Assembly (NCBI RefSeq): GCF_003391115.1 | Contig: NZ_QTJP01000001.1 | Coordinates: 1,364,001-1,428,000 of the forward strand | Direction: 5' to 3' | Source: Sphingomonas crusticola | GTDB taxonomy: Bacteria > Pseudomonadota > Alphaproteobacteria > Sphingomonadales > Sphingomonadaceae | DNA length: 64,000 nucleotides | Position numbers and translations under genes: made by a program | Shown: positions 9,666 through 18,470 of the stretch, piece after piece | Layout of the letters: every line of letters starts with the position of its first letter | How positions within the stretch are numbered: the stretch's first letter is position 1 | The notes under the pieces: generated by a model | What the model was told of the DNA's origin: nothing | Databases searched by the model: none | The model's input: the letters and a program-made list of their open reading frames with translations, nothing else

Positions 9666-10085
9666 TCAGGCCGGCTTTCGCTCGCGCTCGACGCGCTCGA
9701 CGATGGCGGTCAGCGCGTGGCGAAGATCGTCGCTCTCCCAACGAAGCTGTTCCGCCAAGCCGGTCAGCTTGGTGCGGAGATGCTCGACAGCGCTCTCGCT
9801 CCCATCGATCCTGCTGTTACCCTCATCGATCCTGCGCACCAGCTCCATTAGATCGTTAGCGGTCACATAGACTCGGTCGGCCTGCGCATCGAAGCGGCCC
9901 GCGAGCGCGTGCAGCTCATCGCGCACAGATTGGACATCATCTGCTTGACGCGTCTCGGCCTCCTCACAGCGTGAGCGCAGGGCGCGCACCTCCCCGGCTA
10001 GCCGGTCGACATCCCCGCGCAATGCGTCGAGCGCATCCTGTGAGACAACATCGAGCCAGCCGCGCGTGCGAGCTTTAAGCGCCAT
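9666..10085 (-). CDS. Coiled-coil hypothetical protein
   Basis: A 139-residue, charged protein dominated by heptad-like repeats (residues about 15-135), with no signal peptide or membrane segment. I do not recognise the family. The open frame extends upstream to 10196, but ATG 10085 overlaps the end of the upstream GT9 half-gene by 11 bp, as expected for a coupled operon member. It is the last gene of the export / split-GT9 operon. A scaffold or chain-length role is conceivable from the coiled coil, but that is speculation. Confidence 0.6.
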   Translation of the reverse strand: MALKARTRGWLDVVSQDALDALRGDVDRLAGEVRALRSRCEEAETRQADDVQSVRDELHALAGRFDAQADRVYVTANDLMELVRRIDEGNSRIDGSESAVEHLRTKLTGLAEQLRWESDDLRHALTAIVERVERERKPA

Positions 10086-10605
10086 GCCGTGCCTCCTGTC
10101 CGGTCCGTTGGTCCATCGCCGAGAATACCGCTTCCGCCACCTCTTCCGGCTCGATCTGGCCGAGGCAGGCTTTGCCATAGGGGCAATCGCTCGCATAATG
10201 GAGATGGCAGGGGGCGCACCCGATCGCCCGGCTGACCGTCCGCGCGGAAAAACCCACCGGGCGCCACTCGATCCGCTGATGTGAACCGCCGAACACGCAG
10301 ACCGTCGGCACGTCCAGCCAGCCCGCCAGATGGGTCACGCCGGAGTTATTGCCGATCACGCAGGCCGCTTCGCGCACCTCGGCGACGACGTCGTCCCAGG
10401 CGAGATGGCCGCAGAGGCTGATGACCCGGGTCGCATCGTAAGGCCGAACGATCGCCGCCGCGCGGGTCGCCTGACTGCGGGTGCCGATGACGCGGATCAG
10501 TCCATCCCAGCGATCCAGCAACAGGCCGATCAGAGCCGAGAAATGGCCAGGCTGCCAATCCCGAATATCGCTGTTGGAGAAAGGCGAGACGACGATCGCG
10601 CTCAT
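10075..10605 (-). CDS. GT9 C-terminal (donor-binding) half as a separate ORF
   Basis: 176 residues that match only the second Rossmann lobe of a GT9 enzyme. It begins exactly where that lobe usually begins (I-V-V-S-P-F-S then W-Q-P-G-H-F), carries the donor motif G-N-N-S-G-V-T-H near residue 88, and ends with a cysteine cluster (C-A-P-C ... C-P-Y-G-K-A-C). The preceding gene ends with the matching N-lobe and linker. Its ATG overlaps that gene's TGA as ATGA (10602-10605), so the two halves should be made together. This is either natural domain fission or a frameshift that split one gene; sugar specificity cannot be read. Confidence 0.75.
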   Translation of the reverse strand: MSAIVVSPFSNSDIRDWQPGHFSALIGLLLDRWDGLIRVIGTRSQATRAAAIVRPYDATRVISLCGHLAWDDVVAEVREAACVIGNNSGVTHLAGWLDVPTVCVFGGSHQRIEWRPVGFSARTVSRAIGCAPCHLHYASDCPYGKACLGQIEPEEVAEAVFSAMDQRTGQEARHGA

Positions 10606-12071
10606 GGCGCGTCCTCGCCGAACAAGCCGGTTTCCTTCACGCGTAAAGCAATCAGTTCGACCAGCAGGATCAAATATTCCGACTGGTGAAGTGCGCTTGC
10701 CGTCCCGCGCTTGCTCAGCCGCCCGCCATAAAATCGGAAGTTGGGCGCGGGTTCATCGGCAACGGGAAACAGCCGGAATTCGAACTGCGCGCCGTTTTCC
10801 TGATTCTCGAAGGACAGCCGGGTCTGCGTATCCGGCAGCACCTCGTAGCCTACACGATGGGTGTTCAGTGCGACATCCCCGGCGAGCAAGCCCGCTCCGC
10901 CTTGCTCGATTTCGACGAACGGCTCGAACACATAATGACCCGGGGGCAGCGAGCGATAAGGTCCGAAGACAATCGCCTCATAGCCGGGACGAACCCGATC
11001 TCCAGGACATGCGATCGAAAAGGAGGAGCGGGTGCAATAATCCTGCGCGCGGAAACTGTCCGGACCGAACTCCTCACTCCAGGCCATGTCGTAATGGCCA
11101 ATATGCGCCTCGACCGGCAAGAAGATATCCAGGAACGGAAAGTCCGCCGCGAGCCCAAGCCCCGCTTTGATCGAGGCGTGCACGTTCCGCAGGAGGAAGC
11201 GCGAGTCCATATTGGTCCGCAGGTCGATCGCGAGATCGTAACGTTCGGTAATTAACGCATCGAACATGGCGGTCTTGCCACCGATATCCGGCTTTTCCTC
11301 CGACGAATTGCGGGGATAGGCGTCGAACACGACCACGCGGTCGGCAACCCCAAGCGTGTGCGCCAAGCTCTCGTTCCAGGATCCCACCACCAAAGTGATG
11401 TCGGCGGCGGGAAATACGGCGCGCAACCGCTCGAGTGCGGCGATGCCCATAACGAAGTCACCGAGATGATCGAGCTTCAGCGCCAGGATCTTATGCGCCG
11501 GCGCGCGTGCCACGCGCTCGATGCGGGTGTGGTCGGCCTCGAACAGGTCGTGCGGCGCCGGTTCGCTCGGAGTGGACTGGACAAGATCCCAGGCAGGCAC
11601 TGCGATCCGTTCGAGCACGACCGCAACGTCGTGCCGGCCGACCGGCTCCGTGGCGGAATAATCATAGCCTTGATCGAGATCGCCGAGCCAGCGAACGCGA
11701 TAGCTGTTGGGGACGAGCGCTTCCTCGATCTCCTCGATCAACGCGCGCGGAGTGTAAAGCCGGCGCTGGGTCGCGCGGCGGCGGGACGGTGCGCTATCCT
11801 GGCGCTCGTAAAGGAAAGCGTGGGGCACGGTGATGACCAGGAACCCACCGATCCTGACACCATCGAACCAGCGCTGCAGTGCACCGCGATAATCCGCCAT
11901 ATCCTGCAGAAGGTAAGGCGCGAACACGACCTCCTGCGAGGCTGGCGCCGGCAGGACATCCGTCTGGGAGAGATCGAGCAACGAGGCGGCAAGAAACTCT
12001 GCCAGGGGGCCGTCCCGATAGGCATCACCGCAAACCGGCTGTCGCATGCGGGCAATCTTGCTAGGCGGCAA
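10602..12071 (-). CDS. Methyltransferase-like / GT9 N-lobe fusion protein with inserted beta domain
   Basis: 489 residues. The first ~165 resemble the later part of a class I methyltransferase (an L-Q-R-W-F-D-G-V-R-I-G-G-F segment), but no clear S-adenosylmethionine glycine motif is visible. From about 192 a GT9 N-lobe starts (K-I-L-A-L-K-L-D-H-L-G-D-F). It is followed by a beta-rich insert at about 335-450 containing G-P-Y-R-S-L-P-P-G-H-Y, and then the GT9 interdomain linker. The C-lobe is missing here and is encoded by the next, overlapping ORF. The TTG start at 12071 is the first possible one, because an in-frame stop lies at 12117-12119; ATG 12047 is an alternative. It lies 81 bp below the export lipoprotein gene. 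Confidence 0.72.
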   Translation of the reverse strand: MPPSKIARMRQPVCGDAYRDGPLAEFLAASLLDLSQTDVLPAPASQEVVFAPYLLQDMADYRGALQRWFDGVRIGGFLVITVPHAFLYERQDSAPSRRRATQRRLYTPRALIEEIEEALVPNSYRVRWLGDLDQGYDYSATEPVGRHDVAVVLERIAVPAWDLVQSTPSEPAPHDLFEADHTRIERVARAPAHKILALKLDHLGDFVMGIAALERLRAVFPAADITLVVGSWNESLAHTLGVADRVVVFDAYPRNSSEEKPDIGGKTAMFDALITERYDLAIDLRTNMDSRFLLRNVHASIKAGLGLAADFPFLDIFLPVEAHIGHYDMAWSEEFGPDSFRAQDYCTRSSFSIACPGDRVRPGYEAIVFGPYRSLPPGHYVFEPFVEIEQGGAGLLAGDVALNTHRVGYEVLPDTQTRLSFENQENGAQFEFRLFPVADEPAPNFRFYGGRLSKRGTASALHQSEYLILLVELIALRVKETGLFGEDAP

Positions 12072-12152
12072 AGCGTCCCGACCCCTAAGCGCGACCCGAT
12101 CGCGCGCCGGGGCGGCTTAGCCCAGCGCGCGCCGGAAATCGAGAAGCAGGCC

Positions 12153-13313
12153 TCACCGCGTGATGGCGCGAGCAGCGACGAAGGGCGAGAATAGCTGATT
12201 GATGATGGACACCATCTTTGCGGGACGATTGGCACCGGCATTGGCGATGTAGATCACATCCTTGTCGCGCACCGCAAAACGCTGCGACAGGAAATAGCTC
12301 GCCGGCTGCAACATATTGAGCCGATAGATGATGGGCACTTCCGGGTCGCCGGGCTTAGCCGGATTGTAGCGGAACAGGAATACAGCCGAGGGATCCGCAA
12401 CGGAATCAGCCGGCCCGCCGGACCGCGCGACCGCTTCAGCAAGCGACACGTCGCCGGTCTCGAACGCGATTTGCGAAACCTTGCCTGTAGCACCAAGCGC
12501 AATGAAGCTGCGCGGCCGCCTGATCAGCTCGATACGATCGCCCGGCGTCAGCACCAGGTCGTCTGCCGCACCGGCGCGAATACGTCCCAGCCGTTCCTCC
12601 AGCCACCGATCGGCACGATTGAAGCGTACGATCGTATCCTCGGCCGAATTGCTTGCGCCGCCCGCCAAGGCAATGGCGTCGAGCAACCGTTCGCGCTGCA
12701 GCGACAGGTTGAAGCGGCCCGGCTGACGCACGTCGCCTGCCACGTAAACGGTGCTGGCGATGTTGCTTTTGATGCTGACAAGCGCCTGCGGACTCTGCGA
12801 TTTGCCTCTGAGGCCGCGCTCGATCATCGCCTGTATTTCGGTTGTGGTGCGGCCGGCGACCTCGAGGCGACCGACATAAGGCAGCTTGATCGCGCCATCG
12901 CGATCAACCACCACCTCGGGAAAGGTCTGGGCTCGCGCCGACGGATCCATCACGCCGCCGGCACCGCCGGATGACCCGAACAGCGACACACCGACTTCGT
13001 AGATGCCGATCGCCAGCGTGTCACCCGGACCGACCACATCGTTACGGCCCGCTCGCGCCAGACTCGACAAGGTCGGCTGGGCGGAATCCGCGGCGGCGTC
13101 ACGCGCACCGATAGCAGCAACCAGAGGTCCGTCGATATCGACGATCCGGAAGCCAATTTCGTTCTGATCGCGCGTGCCCCGCTGGATTTCGGCGGCAGTC
13201 GGCCCGCTCGAAGGCAGCGACGCGCAGCCGGCCAGCAGCGACAAGGCAGACATCGCGGCAAACGCGCGGGCGCGGTACGGTAGCGGCAAGACGGGAAGCG
13301 CTGAAATGCTCAA
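12153..13313 (-). CDS. Capsule/exopolysaccharide outer-membrane export lipoprotein (Wza/KpsD family)
   Basis: 386 residues. A lipoprotein signal ends in L-L-A-G-C (Cys at about residue 30). A Poly_export domain follows (about 90-190: G-P-G-D-T-L-A-I then V-D-R-D-G-A-I-K-L-P-Y-V-G). Next are SLBB-like segments (V-Y-V-A-G-D-V-R-Q-P-G-R-F near 200, and a second one after 280) and a C-terminal stretch near I-N-Q-L-F-S-P-F. This family forms the outer-membrane channel for polysaccharide export. The TTG start at 13313 has an AAGAG ribosome binding site and gives a complete signal peptide; the internal ATG would truncate it. It sits directly below the KpsT-like ATPase in the same operon. A matching inner-membrane permease is not adjacent. 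Confidence 0.88.
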   Translation of the reverse strand: MSISALPVLPLPYRARAFAAMSALSLLAGCASLPSSGPTAAEIQRGTRDQNEIGFRIVDIDGPLVAAIGARDAAADSAQPTLSSLARAGRNDVVGPGDTLAIGIYEVGVSLFGSSGGAGGVMDPSARAQTFPEVVVDRDGAIKLPYVGRLEVAGRTTTEIQAMIERGLRGKSQSPQALVSIKSNIASTVYVAGDVRQPGRFNLSLQRERLLDAIALAGGASNSAEDTIVRFNRADRWLEERLGRIRAGAADDLVLTPGDRIELIRRPRSFIALGATGKVSQIAFETGDVSLAEAVARSGGPADSVADPSAVFLFRYNPAKPGDPEVPIIYRLNMLQPASYFLSQRFAVRDKDVIYIANAGANRPAKMVSIINQLFSPFVAARAITR

Positions 13314-13413
13314 CTGGAATCTCTTTTTGAATGAACAACAAAGGGCCGCCGAGCGGAACGGAACGCGAAAAACCGAGCCTAATCAACTAGGCGCGTGACT
13401 GCAATCGTACCGA

Positions 13414-14076
13414 TCAGGCAGCGCGCATCTGCAGCCTGTGATGAACCTCGCTCGCCTCATCGATCGTATCAAAGAAAACCAGCGTGCCGCCGTAAACCAC
13501 CGCGCCGCGCTTGCAATATTGGCGCAGCGTGCCCGGATCATGGCTGATCATGACGAGCGCCGCATTATCACGCCGGTGCAGCAGGGCCTCTTCGCACCGT
13601 GCCCGAAAACGCTCGTCGCCAGCACCCGTGACTTCGTCCACCAGATAGCAGTCAAAGTCGATGGCGAGGCTGATACCGAAGGCAAGGCGCGCCGTCATGC
13701 CTGCGGAATAGGTGTGGACCGGCTGGTAAAAATAGGGCCCAAGCTGGGCGAAATCCTCCACGAAGGCGAGCAAATCGTCCTCGGACATATTATAGATGCG
13801 GGCGATGAACCGCGCATTGTCGGCCCCGGTCAGACTCGACTGGAAGCAACTCGCATAGCCGATCGGCCACGAGGTCGTCATACTGCGGAGCACGCGGCCG
13901 GCGCTGGGCAGCTCGACGCCGGCGATAAGCCGCATCAATGTCGACTTGCCGGCACCGTTCGCGCCGCAGATACCGATGCTTTCGCCGGGCTCGATCTTGA
14001 AGTTCAGATCGGTAAAGACCTGCTTCTCGAACTTACGGATATGGTAGGTTTTGCTGACATTCTGGAACTCGATCAT
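13414..14076 (-). CDS. Polysaccharide ABC exporter ATP-binding protein (KpsT/Wzt-like)
   Basis: 220 residues from ATG 14076 (M-I-E-F-Q-N-V-S-K-T-Y); the longer frame to 14178 would run into the divergent gene. It shows Walker A G-A-N-G-A-G-K-S-T at about residue 40, the KpsT-type signature Y-S-A-G-M in place of LSGGQ, Walker B Y-L-V-D-E-V, and a switch histidine in M-I-S-H-D. Its length and the absence of a Wzt C-terminal sugar-binding domain fit KpsT rather than Wzt. It would power export of a lipid-linked polysaccharide across the inner membrane. It is the first gene of the - strand operon, divergent from the GT4 pair. Its KpsM-type permease partner is not seen in the window. Confidence 0.88.
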   Translation of the reverse strand: MIEFQNVSKTYHIRKFEKQVFTDLNFKIEPGESIGICGANGAGKSTLMRLIAGVELPSAGRVLRSMTTSWPIGYASCFQSSLTGADNARFIARIYNMSEDDLLAFVEDFAQLGPYFYQPVHTYSAGMTARLAFGISLAIDFDCYLVDEVTGAGDERFRARCEEALLHRRDNAALVMISHDPGTLRQYCKRGAVVYGGTLVFFDTIDEASEVHHRLQMRAA

Positions 14077-14166
14077 GCGAAGCGGGATCCCTGGGACATC
14101 GGCACGCCGATGGCGGCCGATCCATTGACGGCGGCTGAACACCGGAAGAAGCGAGCGTTGTAGCCG
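14077..14166. promoter_or_regulatory. Divergent intergenic region between kpsT-like and GT4 genes
   Basis: The 90 bp between two divergently transcribed operons must carry at least one promoter for each direction. I do not see a convincing -35/-10 pair. The assignment is from gene arrangement only. Confidence 0.35.
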
Positions 14167-15369
14167 ATGCCGCTCCAACTACAAAGTGCCCCGCCGGCAG
14201 GCTTGTCCGATCTGCGTTTGTGCATGGATGCGCGGATGCTCGTGACCGCTACTGGCACCGGCGTGAGCAGTTATGCGCGCCAGCTGGAGCGCGCGCACCT
14301 CGCGATCGGCGGCGACAATGCGCTGCTTGCCGACAGAGCCGACCTTGGCCAGCCTGCGCCCGCGCCGTTCGGCCGCGCCGGGCGATGGCTGCGCGCTTTG
14401 ATACCTGGCGCTCGCCAGGCGCGGCAGCCCGAACCGGCAGGGGACGATCGACTGCTGTTCGCGCCCGATATCTTTCGCCTCGCGCAGGTCTATTTCGATA
14501 TCCACCGCTGCCCACTGCCGGTCCGCCTCCCCGGGCGGCCGGGAATCATGCACTGGACCTATCCGGTACCAATGACCGTGGTCGGCTGGCGCAACCTTTA
14601 CACCGTCCATGACGTCATCCCCCTGCTCCACCCCGAGCTCACCGATATCGACGGGCGCCGCTATCGCCGACTGCTCGACCGATTGGGAAAGAGCGCGACG
14701 CGCTTCATCGCCGTGTCGGGAACCGCCCGCGATGAAATTATCCGGGTGCTTGGCTGCCCACCGCCTTTCGTGATCGATTGTGGGCTTGCGGTCGATGCCA
14801 CTCCCGCCGCTGCGGGCGATCTGCCGGCAGGGTTGATGCCGGGCGGTTTCCTGCTGGTTTGTGGCACCGTCGAGAGGCGCAAGAACGTCGCGACGGCGCT
14901 CGCCGCATACCGCTTGAGCGGGGTGACGATCCCACTTGTCATCGCCGGGCCGGATGGCTGGGGCGTCGAGGATGTCGCCGCCGAAATCACGGCAACGCCG
15001 GGCGTAATTCGCCTGCCCTACCTCGACCGCGCAGTCATGCGCGCACTGATCGGTCACGCGCGCGCGCTGCTGATGCCCTCGCTAGCGGAGGGCTTTGGGC
15101 TGCCGGTGGCGGAGGCGATGGCGCTTGGTGTGCCGGTGGCTACGTCAGACAAGGGAGCGCTCGCAGAAACGGCGGGCGGCGCGGCCTTGCTGGTCGATCC
15201 GGGTGACATATCCGGCCTTGCAGCGGCACTGCGCCGCCTATCGGGCGACGATGCGTTCGGCGCGATGCTGGCCAGGGCCGGGCTTGAGAACGCCAAGCGG
15301 TTCACGCCCGATCGTTTCGCGGAGAGATTGACGCGCGCCTATGGCGCCGTGATGGCGGACGGACCATGA
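14167..15369 (+). CDS. Family 4 glycosyltransferase
   Basis: 400 residues with a GT-B fold. The N-lobe starts L-R-L-C-M-D-A-R-M-L near residue 17, followed by G-T-G-V-S-S-Y-A-R. The C-lobe begins near 225 (F-L-L-V-C-G-T-V-E-R-R-K-N) and carries the donor motif E-G-F-G-L-P-V-A-E-A near 307. A shared M-H-W-T-Y-P-V-P segment near 120 links it to the next gene, its tandem paralogue. Its stop overlaps the next ATG as ATGA. The GT4 retaining fold uses nucleotide sugars such as GDP-mannose or UDP-glucose; which one is not readable. ATG 14167 has a weak ribosome binding site, but a shorter start would cut the first beta strand. Confidence 0.87.
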   Translation: MPLQLQSAPPAGLSDLRLCMDARMLVTATGTGVSSYARQLERAHLAIGGDNALLADRADLGQPAPAPFGRAGRWLRALIPGARQARQPEPAGDDRLLFAPDIFRLAQVYFDIHRCPLPVRLPGRPGIMHWTYPVPMTVVGWRNLYTVHDVIPLLHPELTDIDGRRYRRLLDRLGKSATRFIAVSGTARDEIIRVLGCPPPFVIDCGLAVDATPAAAGDLPAGLMPGGFLLVCGTVERRKNVATALAAYRLSGVTIPLVIAGPDGWGVEDVAAEITATPGVIRLPYLDRAVMRALIGHARALLMPSLAEGFGLPVAEAMALGVPVATSDKGALAETAGGAALLVDPGDISGLAAALRRLSGDDAFGAMLARAGLENAKRFTPDRFAERLTRAYGAVMADGP

Positions 15370-16682
15370 CCAGGCGCTCCATCGGCATTGACGGCTATAA
15401 CCTCGCTTTGCCGAACGGCACCGGCGTCGCGACCTACGGGTTCATGCTCGCGGACACCCTGCGCGGTTCCGGTCACATGCTGACGGGCATATTCGGGGTC
15501 GATGCCGGCCGCGATGCCGCGATGCGCGAGGTCATGTTCTACGACCGGCTCGGCCAGGTTCCGCCGACCCCGCACCTTCGTCGCAAACGCAGCCGCCGCA
15601 TCCTGCGCGCCGCGCTTCGCCCCTTCCATGCCGCCCACGCGGAGGAGGTGCCGCGGACCGACCGGGTCGAAACTTTCAACCTCGCCGAACGGCTACCCCT
15701 ATTCGACCGGCTGGTGACGTCTCCCGACCTTTTCGAGGTCGCGCACCGTCATTTTCGGCTCTACGGCCGCTTCCTGCGCCTGCGGGTCGAGGCGCCGCCA
15801 CAGGTGATGCACTGGACATATCCCTTACCAATCACGCTGGAGGGGGCGGTCAATATCTACACCTTCCACGATCTCGTCCCGTTGCGGCTGCCTTATACCA
15901 CGCTCGATGCCAAGCAGGCATATCGCAAGCTGCTGGCGGGCTGCATCGCCCACGGCCAGCATATCTGCACCGTGTCGGAAGCCAGCCGCAGCGACATCAT
16001 CGCCGAGTTTTCGATCGATCCGGCATTCGTCACGAATACCTACCAGGCCTCCCCCCTCAAGGCGCTGGACGGGGATGCAGCCGGCGATGCGGAAATCATC
16101 GAGAATATCTTCGGTCTGAAATGCCAGGGTTATTTTCTGCATTTCGGCGCGATCGAGCCAAAGAAGAATATTGGCCGCCTGCTCGAGGCCTATCTTTCGA
16201 TCGGGAGCGCGGCACCGTTGGTGATGACGGGCAGCCGTGGCTGGCACAGCGAGGAGGAACTACGCCTGCTTGTGCCGGATGAGGAAGCAGATACGCTGCA
16301 CGGCAAGCGCATGGCCGAACGCGTCCGGCGGCTCGAACATCTGCCACGGCCGCTTCTCACCCGCCTCATCCGCGGCGCCCGCGCGGTCCTGTTCCCCTCG
16401 ATCCACGAAGGCTTCGGCCTGCCGGTTCTGGAGGCGATGCAGCTCGGCACGCCGGTACTGACGTCCAACCGCGGCGCGCTCGCCGAAATTGCCTGCGATG
16501 CCGCCCTGCTGGTGGATCCCTATGATGTAGGTGCCATCGCAGCAGGCATCCGCGCTCTCGACAACGATGCCGCCTTACGCATGCGGCTCGGAGCGGCCGG
16601 GCTCACGGCCGCCGGCCGCTTTTCGATCGAGGCCTATCGTGCGCGGCTGGACAGGATGTACGATGGCCTACTCGGCGATTGA
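15366..16682 (+). CDS. Family 4 glycosyltransferase (tandem paralogue)
   Basis: 438 residues, paralogous to the previous gene. N-lobe: S-I-G-I-D-G-Y-N-L with G-T-G-V-A-T-Y. The M-H-W-T-Y-P-L-P segment is near residue 155. The C-lobe has F-G-A-I-E-P-K-K-N near 265 and E-G-F-G-L-P-V-L-E-A-M near 348. The start overlaps the preceding stop (ATGA), so the pair is translationally coupled. The + strand operon may continue into the type I secretion genes, because only 57 bp separate it from the TolC-like gene and no terminator is seen there. It probably adds another sugar of the same glycan. Confidence 0.87.
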   Translation: MTRRSIGIDGYNLALPNGTGVATYGFMLADTLRGSGHMLTGIFGVDAGRDAAMREVMFYDRLGQVPPTPHLRRKRSRRILRAALRPFHAAHAEEVPRTDRVETFNLAERLPLFDRLVTSPDLFEVAHRHFRLYGRFLRLRVEAPPQVMHWTYPLPITLEGAVNIYTFHDLVPLRLPYTTLDAKQAYRKLLAGCIAHGQHICTVSEASRSDIIAEFSIDPAFVTNTYQASPLKALDGDAAGDAEIIENIFGLKCQGYFLHFGAIEPKKNIGRLLEAYLSIGSAAPLVMTGSRGWHSEEELRLLVPDEEADTLHGKRMAERVRRLEHLPRPLLTRLIRGARAVLFPSIHEGFGLPVLEAMQLGTPVLTSNRGALAEIACDAALLVDPYDVGAIAAGIRALDNDAALRMRLGAAGLTAAGRFSIEAYRARLDRMYDGLLGD

Positions 16683-16739
16683 GGAGGGCCGCTCGATCGG
16701 CTCGTCGCGCCTGCAATTGACTCTGGTGGATGCGCGTCT

Positions 16740-18398
16740 ATGAAGCGCCGCCCGTTGGACCGCCCTTGGGGCTGGCGCGGGCTGCGGAAAATCAAAGTGA
16801 TTTCAATACGTAATCGCGCATCCCTGCCGGACAGAATCTTCGGACACATTGCATGTGCCGCACTGGCTCTCTGCGTGCCCGCGGCCGCCTGGGCCGAGAC
16901 GCTCGCCGATGCGGTTGCCGCGGCATACGACCGTAACCCGCAGTTGGTGCAGCAGCGCTATCTGCAGAAAGCGCGCGACGAGAATTACGTCCAGGCGCGC
17001 AGCCAATATGGTCCCTCGGTCACCGTCACCACGAGTGGTGGCTATCATTATCAATCGCTGAGCGGCCGCTCCGGAGACGCTGACAACCAGCAGACGAGCC
17101 TGTCGATCAGCCAGCCGCTCTACACCTCCGGACAGATTCGCGGCCAGGTCGCTGCGGCGCGCGCCGGTGTGCTCGGCGGGCAGGAACAGGTGCGGCTCGC
17201 GGAGCAGCAGATCGTGCAGGACGTGGTCCTGGTCTATGCGGGCGTGCTGCGCGACCAGGCACGGGTCGAGATTGGGCGTGAGAATGTCACGGTGCTGGAA
17301 GGACAGCTCCGTCAGAATAGAAAAAGGCAGGAGATCGGCGACGTTACGCTGACCGACGTGGCCCAGTCCGACGCGCGTCTGGCTGCCGCCGAGCTGCAAC
17401 TCGCCACGCTCGAAGCCGATCTTGCCATATCGCGCGGTCAGTATCTGGAGATCGTAGGCCACAATCCCGGCGTGCTCGAGCCGCTGCCGCAATTGGGCGC
17501 ATTGCCGCGGACGATCGACATGGCGTTCGATCTTGCGGAGCAGAATAATCCATCGTTCCTCATCGCCCAATATGTCGAGCAGCAGTCGAGCGCGAGCGCG
17601 GCTTCGACCCGCGGGCAGCAGGGCCCGACGCTCTCGGTCAGTGCCGAAGGCCGCTACTCCAACCGACTGCTCAATTTCGGCAGAGACCCCGGTACGAAAG
17701 ACTTCATTACCGGCTTCACCCTGACCCAGCCGATTTTCTCCGGCGGCGCGATCCGTTCGCGTATCCGCGAGGCTGATGCCCGGAATCGCGCCGACCAGGC
17801 CGGGATCGACGTCGCGCGTCGCTCCGCCTTGCAGGCGGTGACCAGCGCATGGGTGCAATTGTCCGCGGCGCGCACGGCGGTCGTCACCGGCCAGCGCCAG
17901 GTCGATTCGGCACAGCAGGCCTTTGCCGGCATGAGCTGCGAGGAATTGAACGGGCTGCGCGCGACCATCGAGACGCTCAACGCCGAACAGGAATTGCAGA
18001 GCGCGCAGATCCAGCTCGTCGAGAACCGATACCAGGTTTACGTTTCGCACGCGCAATTGCTTGCGGCCGTCGGCGGGCTCAGCGCCCAAGCCATTGCCGA
18101 CAACATCAAGGTCTATGATCCGGAGGCGAATTTCCAGCGCGTCCGCTATCGCGGCGTGACACCTCTCGACCTCGTCGGGATGGGTCTCGACCGGATTGGA
18201 TCAGCCGGCCCGCGCGGCCCCTATTCACCGGATTTGGCGGGCGAAAATGTTCCTACTCCCGAAACCGTTCCGTTGGCGGCGGCACCCGGTCGCGAGCTGA
18301 TGAACCGTCCGCTTACGCCGATGACGCAGAGCCAATTGCGCTTGCCGAACGGCGACAGCGCCCGCTGCCCGCTTTTGGGCCCACGCCCTCGCCGATGA
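16740..18398 (+). CDS. TolC-family type I secretion outer-membrane protein
   Basis: 552 residues. A long basic N-region and hydrophobic core end in A-A-A-W-A near residue 51, giving a Sec signal peptide. Two outer-membrane-efflux (OEP) repeats follow (about 55-250 and 265-480), each with the Q-P-L-Y-T-S-G-Q / Q-P-I-F-S-G-G-A motif that marks TolC family strands, plus long amphipathic helices. The C-terminal ~70 residues are Pro-rich and not conserved. ATG 16740 has GGTGGA nine bases upstream. GTG 16797 (GGAAAA upstream) would give a more typical signal peptide and is a real alternative. It provides the outer-membrane channel for the ABC ATPase and adaptor encoded next. Confidence 0.9.
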   Translation: MKRRPLDRPWGWRGLRKIKVISIRNRASLPDRIFGHIACAALALCVPAAAWAETLADAVAAAYDRNPQLVQQRYLQKARDENYVQARSQYGPSVTVTTSGGYHYQSLSGRSGDADNQQTSLSISQPLYTSGQIRGQVAAARAGVLGGQEQVRLAEQQIVQDVVLVYAGVLRDQARVEIGRENVTVLEGQLRQNRKRQEIGDVTLTDVAQSDARLAAAELQLATLEADLAISRGQYLEIVGHNPGVLEPLPQLGALPRTIDMAFDLAEQNNPSFLIAQYVEQQSSASAASTRGQQGPTLSVSAEGRYSNRLLNFGRDPGTKDFITGFTLTQPIFSGGAIRSRIREADARNRADQAGIDVARRSALQAVTSAWVQLSAARTAVVTGQRQVDSAQQAFAGMSCEELNGLRATIETLNAEQELQSAQIQLVENRYQVYVSHAQLLAAVGGLSAQAIADNIKVYDPEANFQRVRYRGVTPLDLVGMGLDRIGSAGPRGPYSPDLAGENVPTPETVPLAAAPGRELMNRPLTPMTQSQLRLPNGDSARCPLLGPRPRR

Positions 18399-18470
18399 CG
18401 CACCGGTATTCCATTTGTGAGAAGATGACGCTTTCGTTCGGCGTGTCTTCCGCCCAAGGACAGATTTGAC

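Noticed and set aside
16717-16745. TTGACT as a -35 box for the TolC-like gene
   Set aside because: No acceptable -10 at 16-18 bp spacing; the position would also fall inside the preferred coding start.
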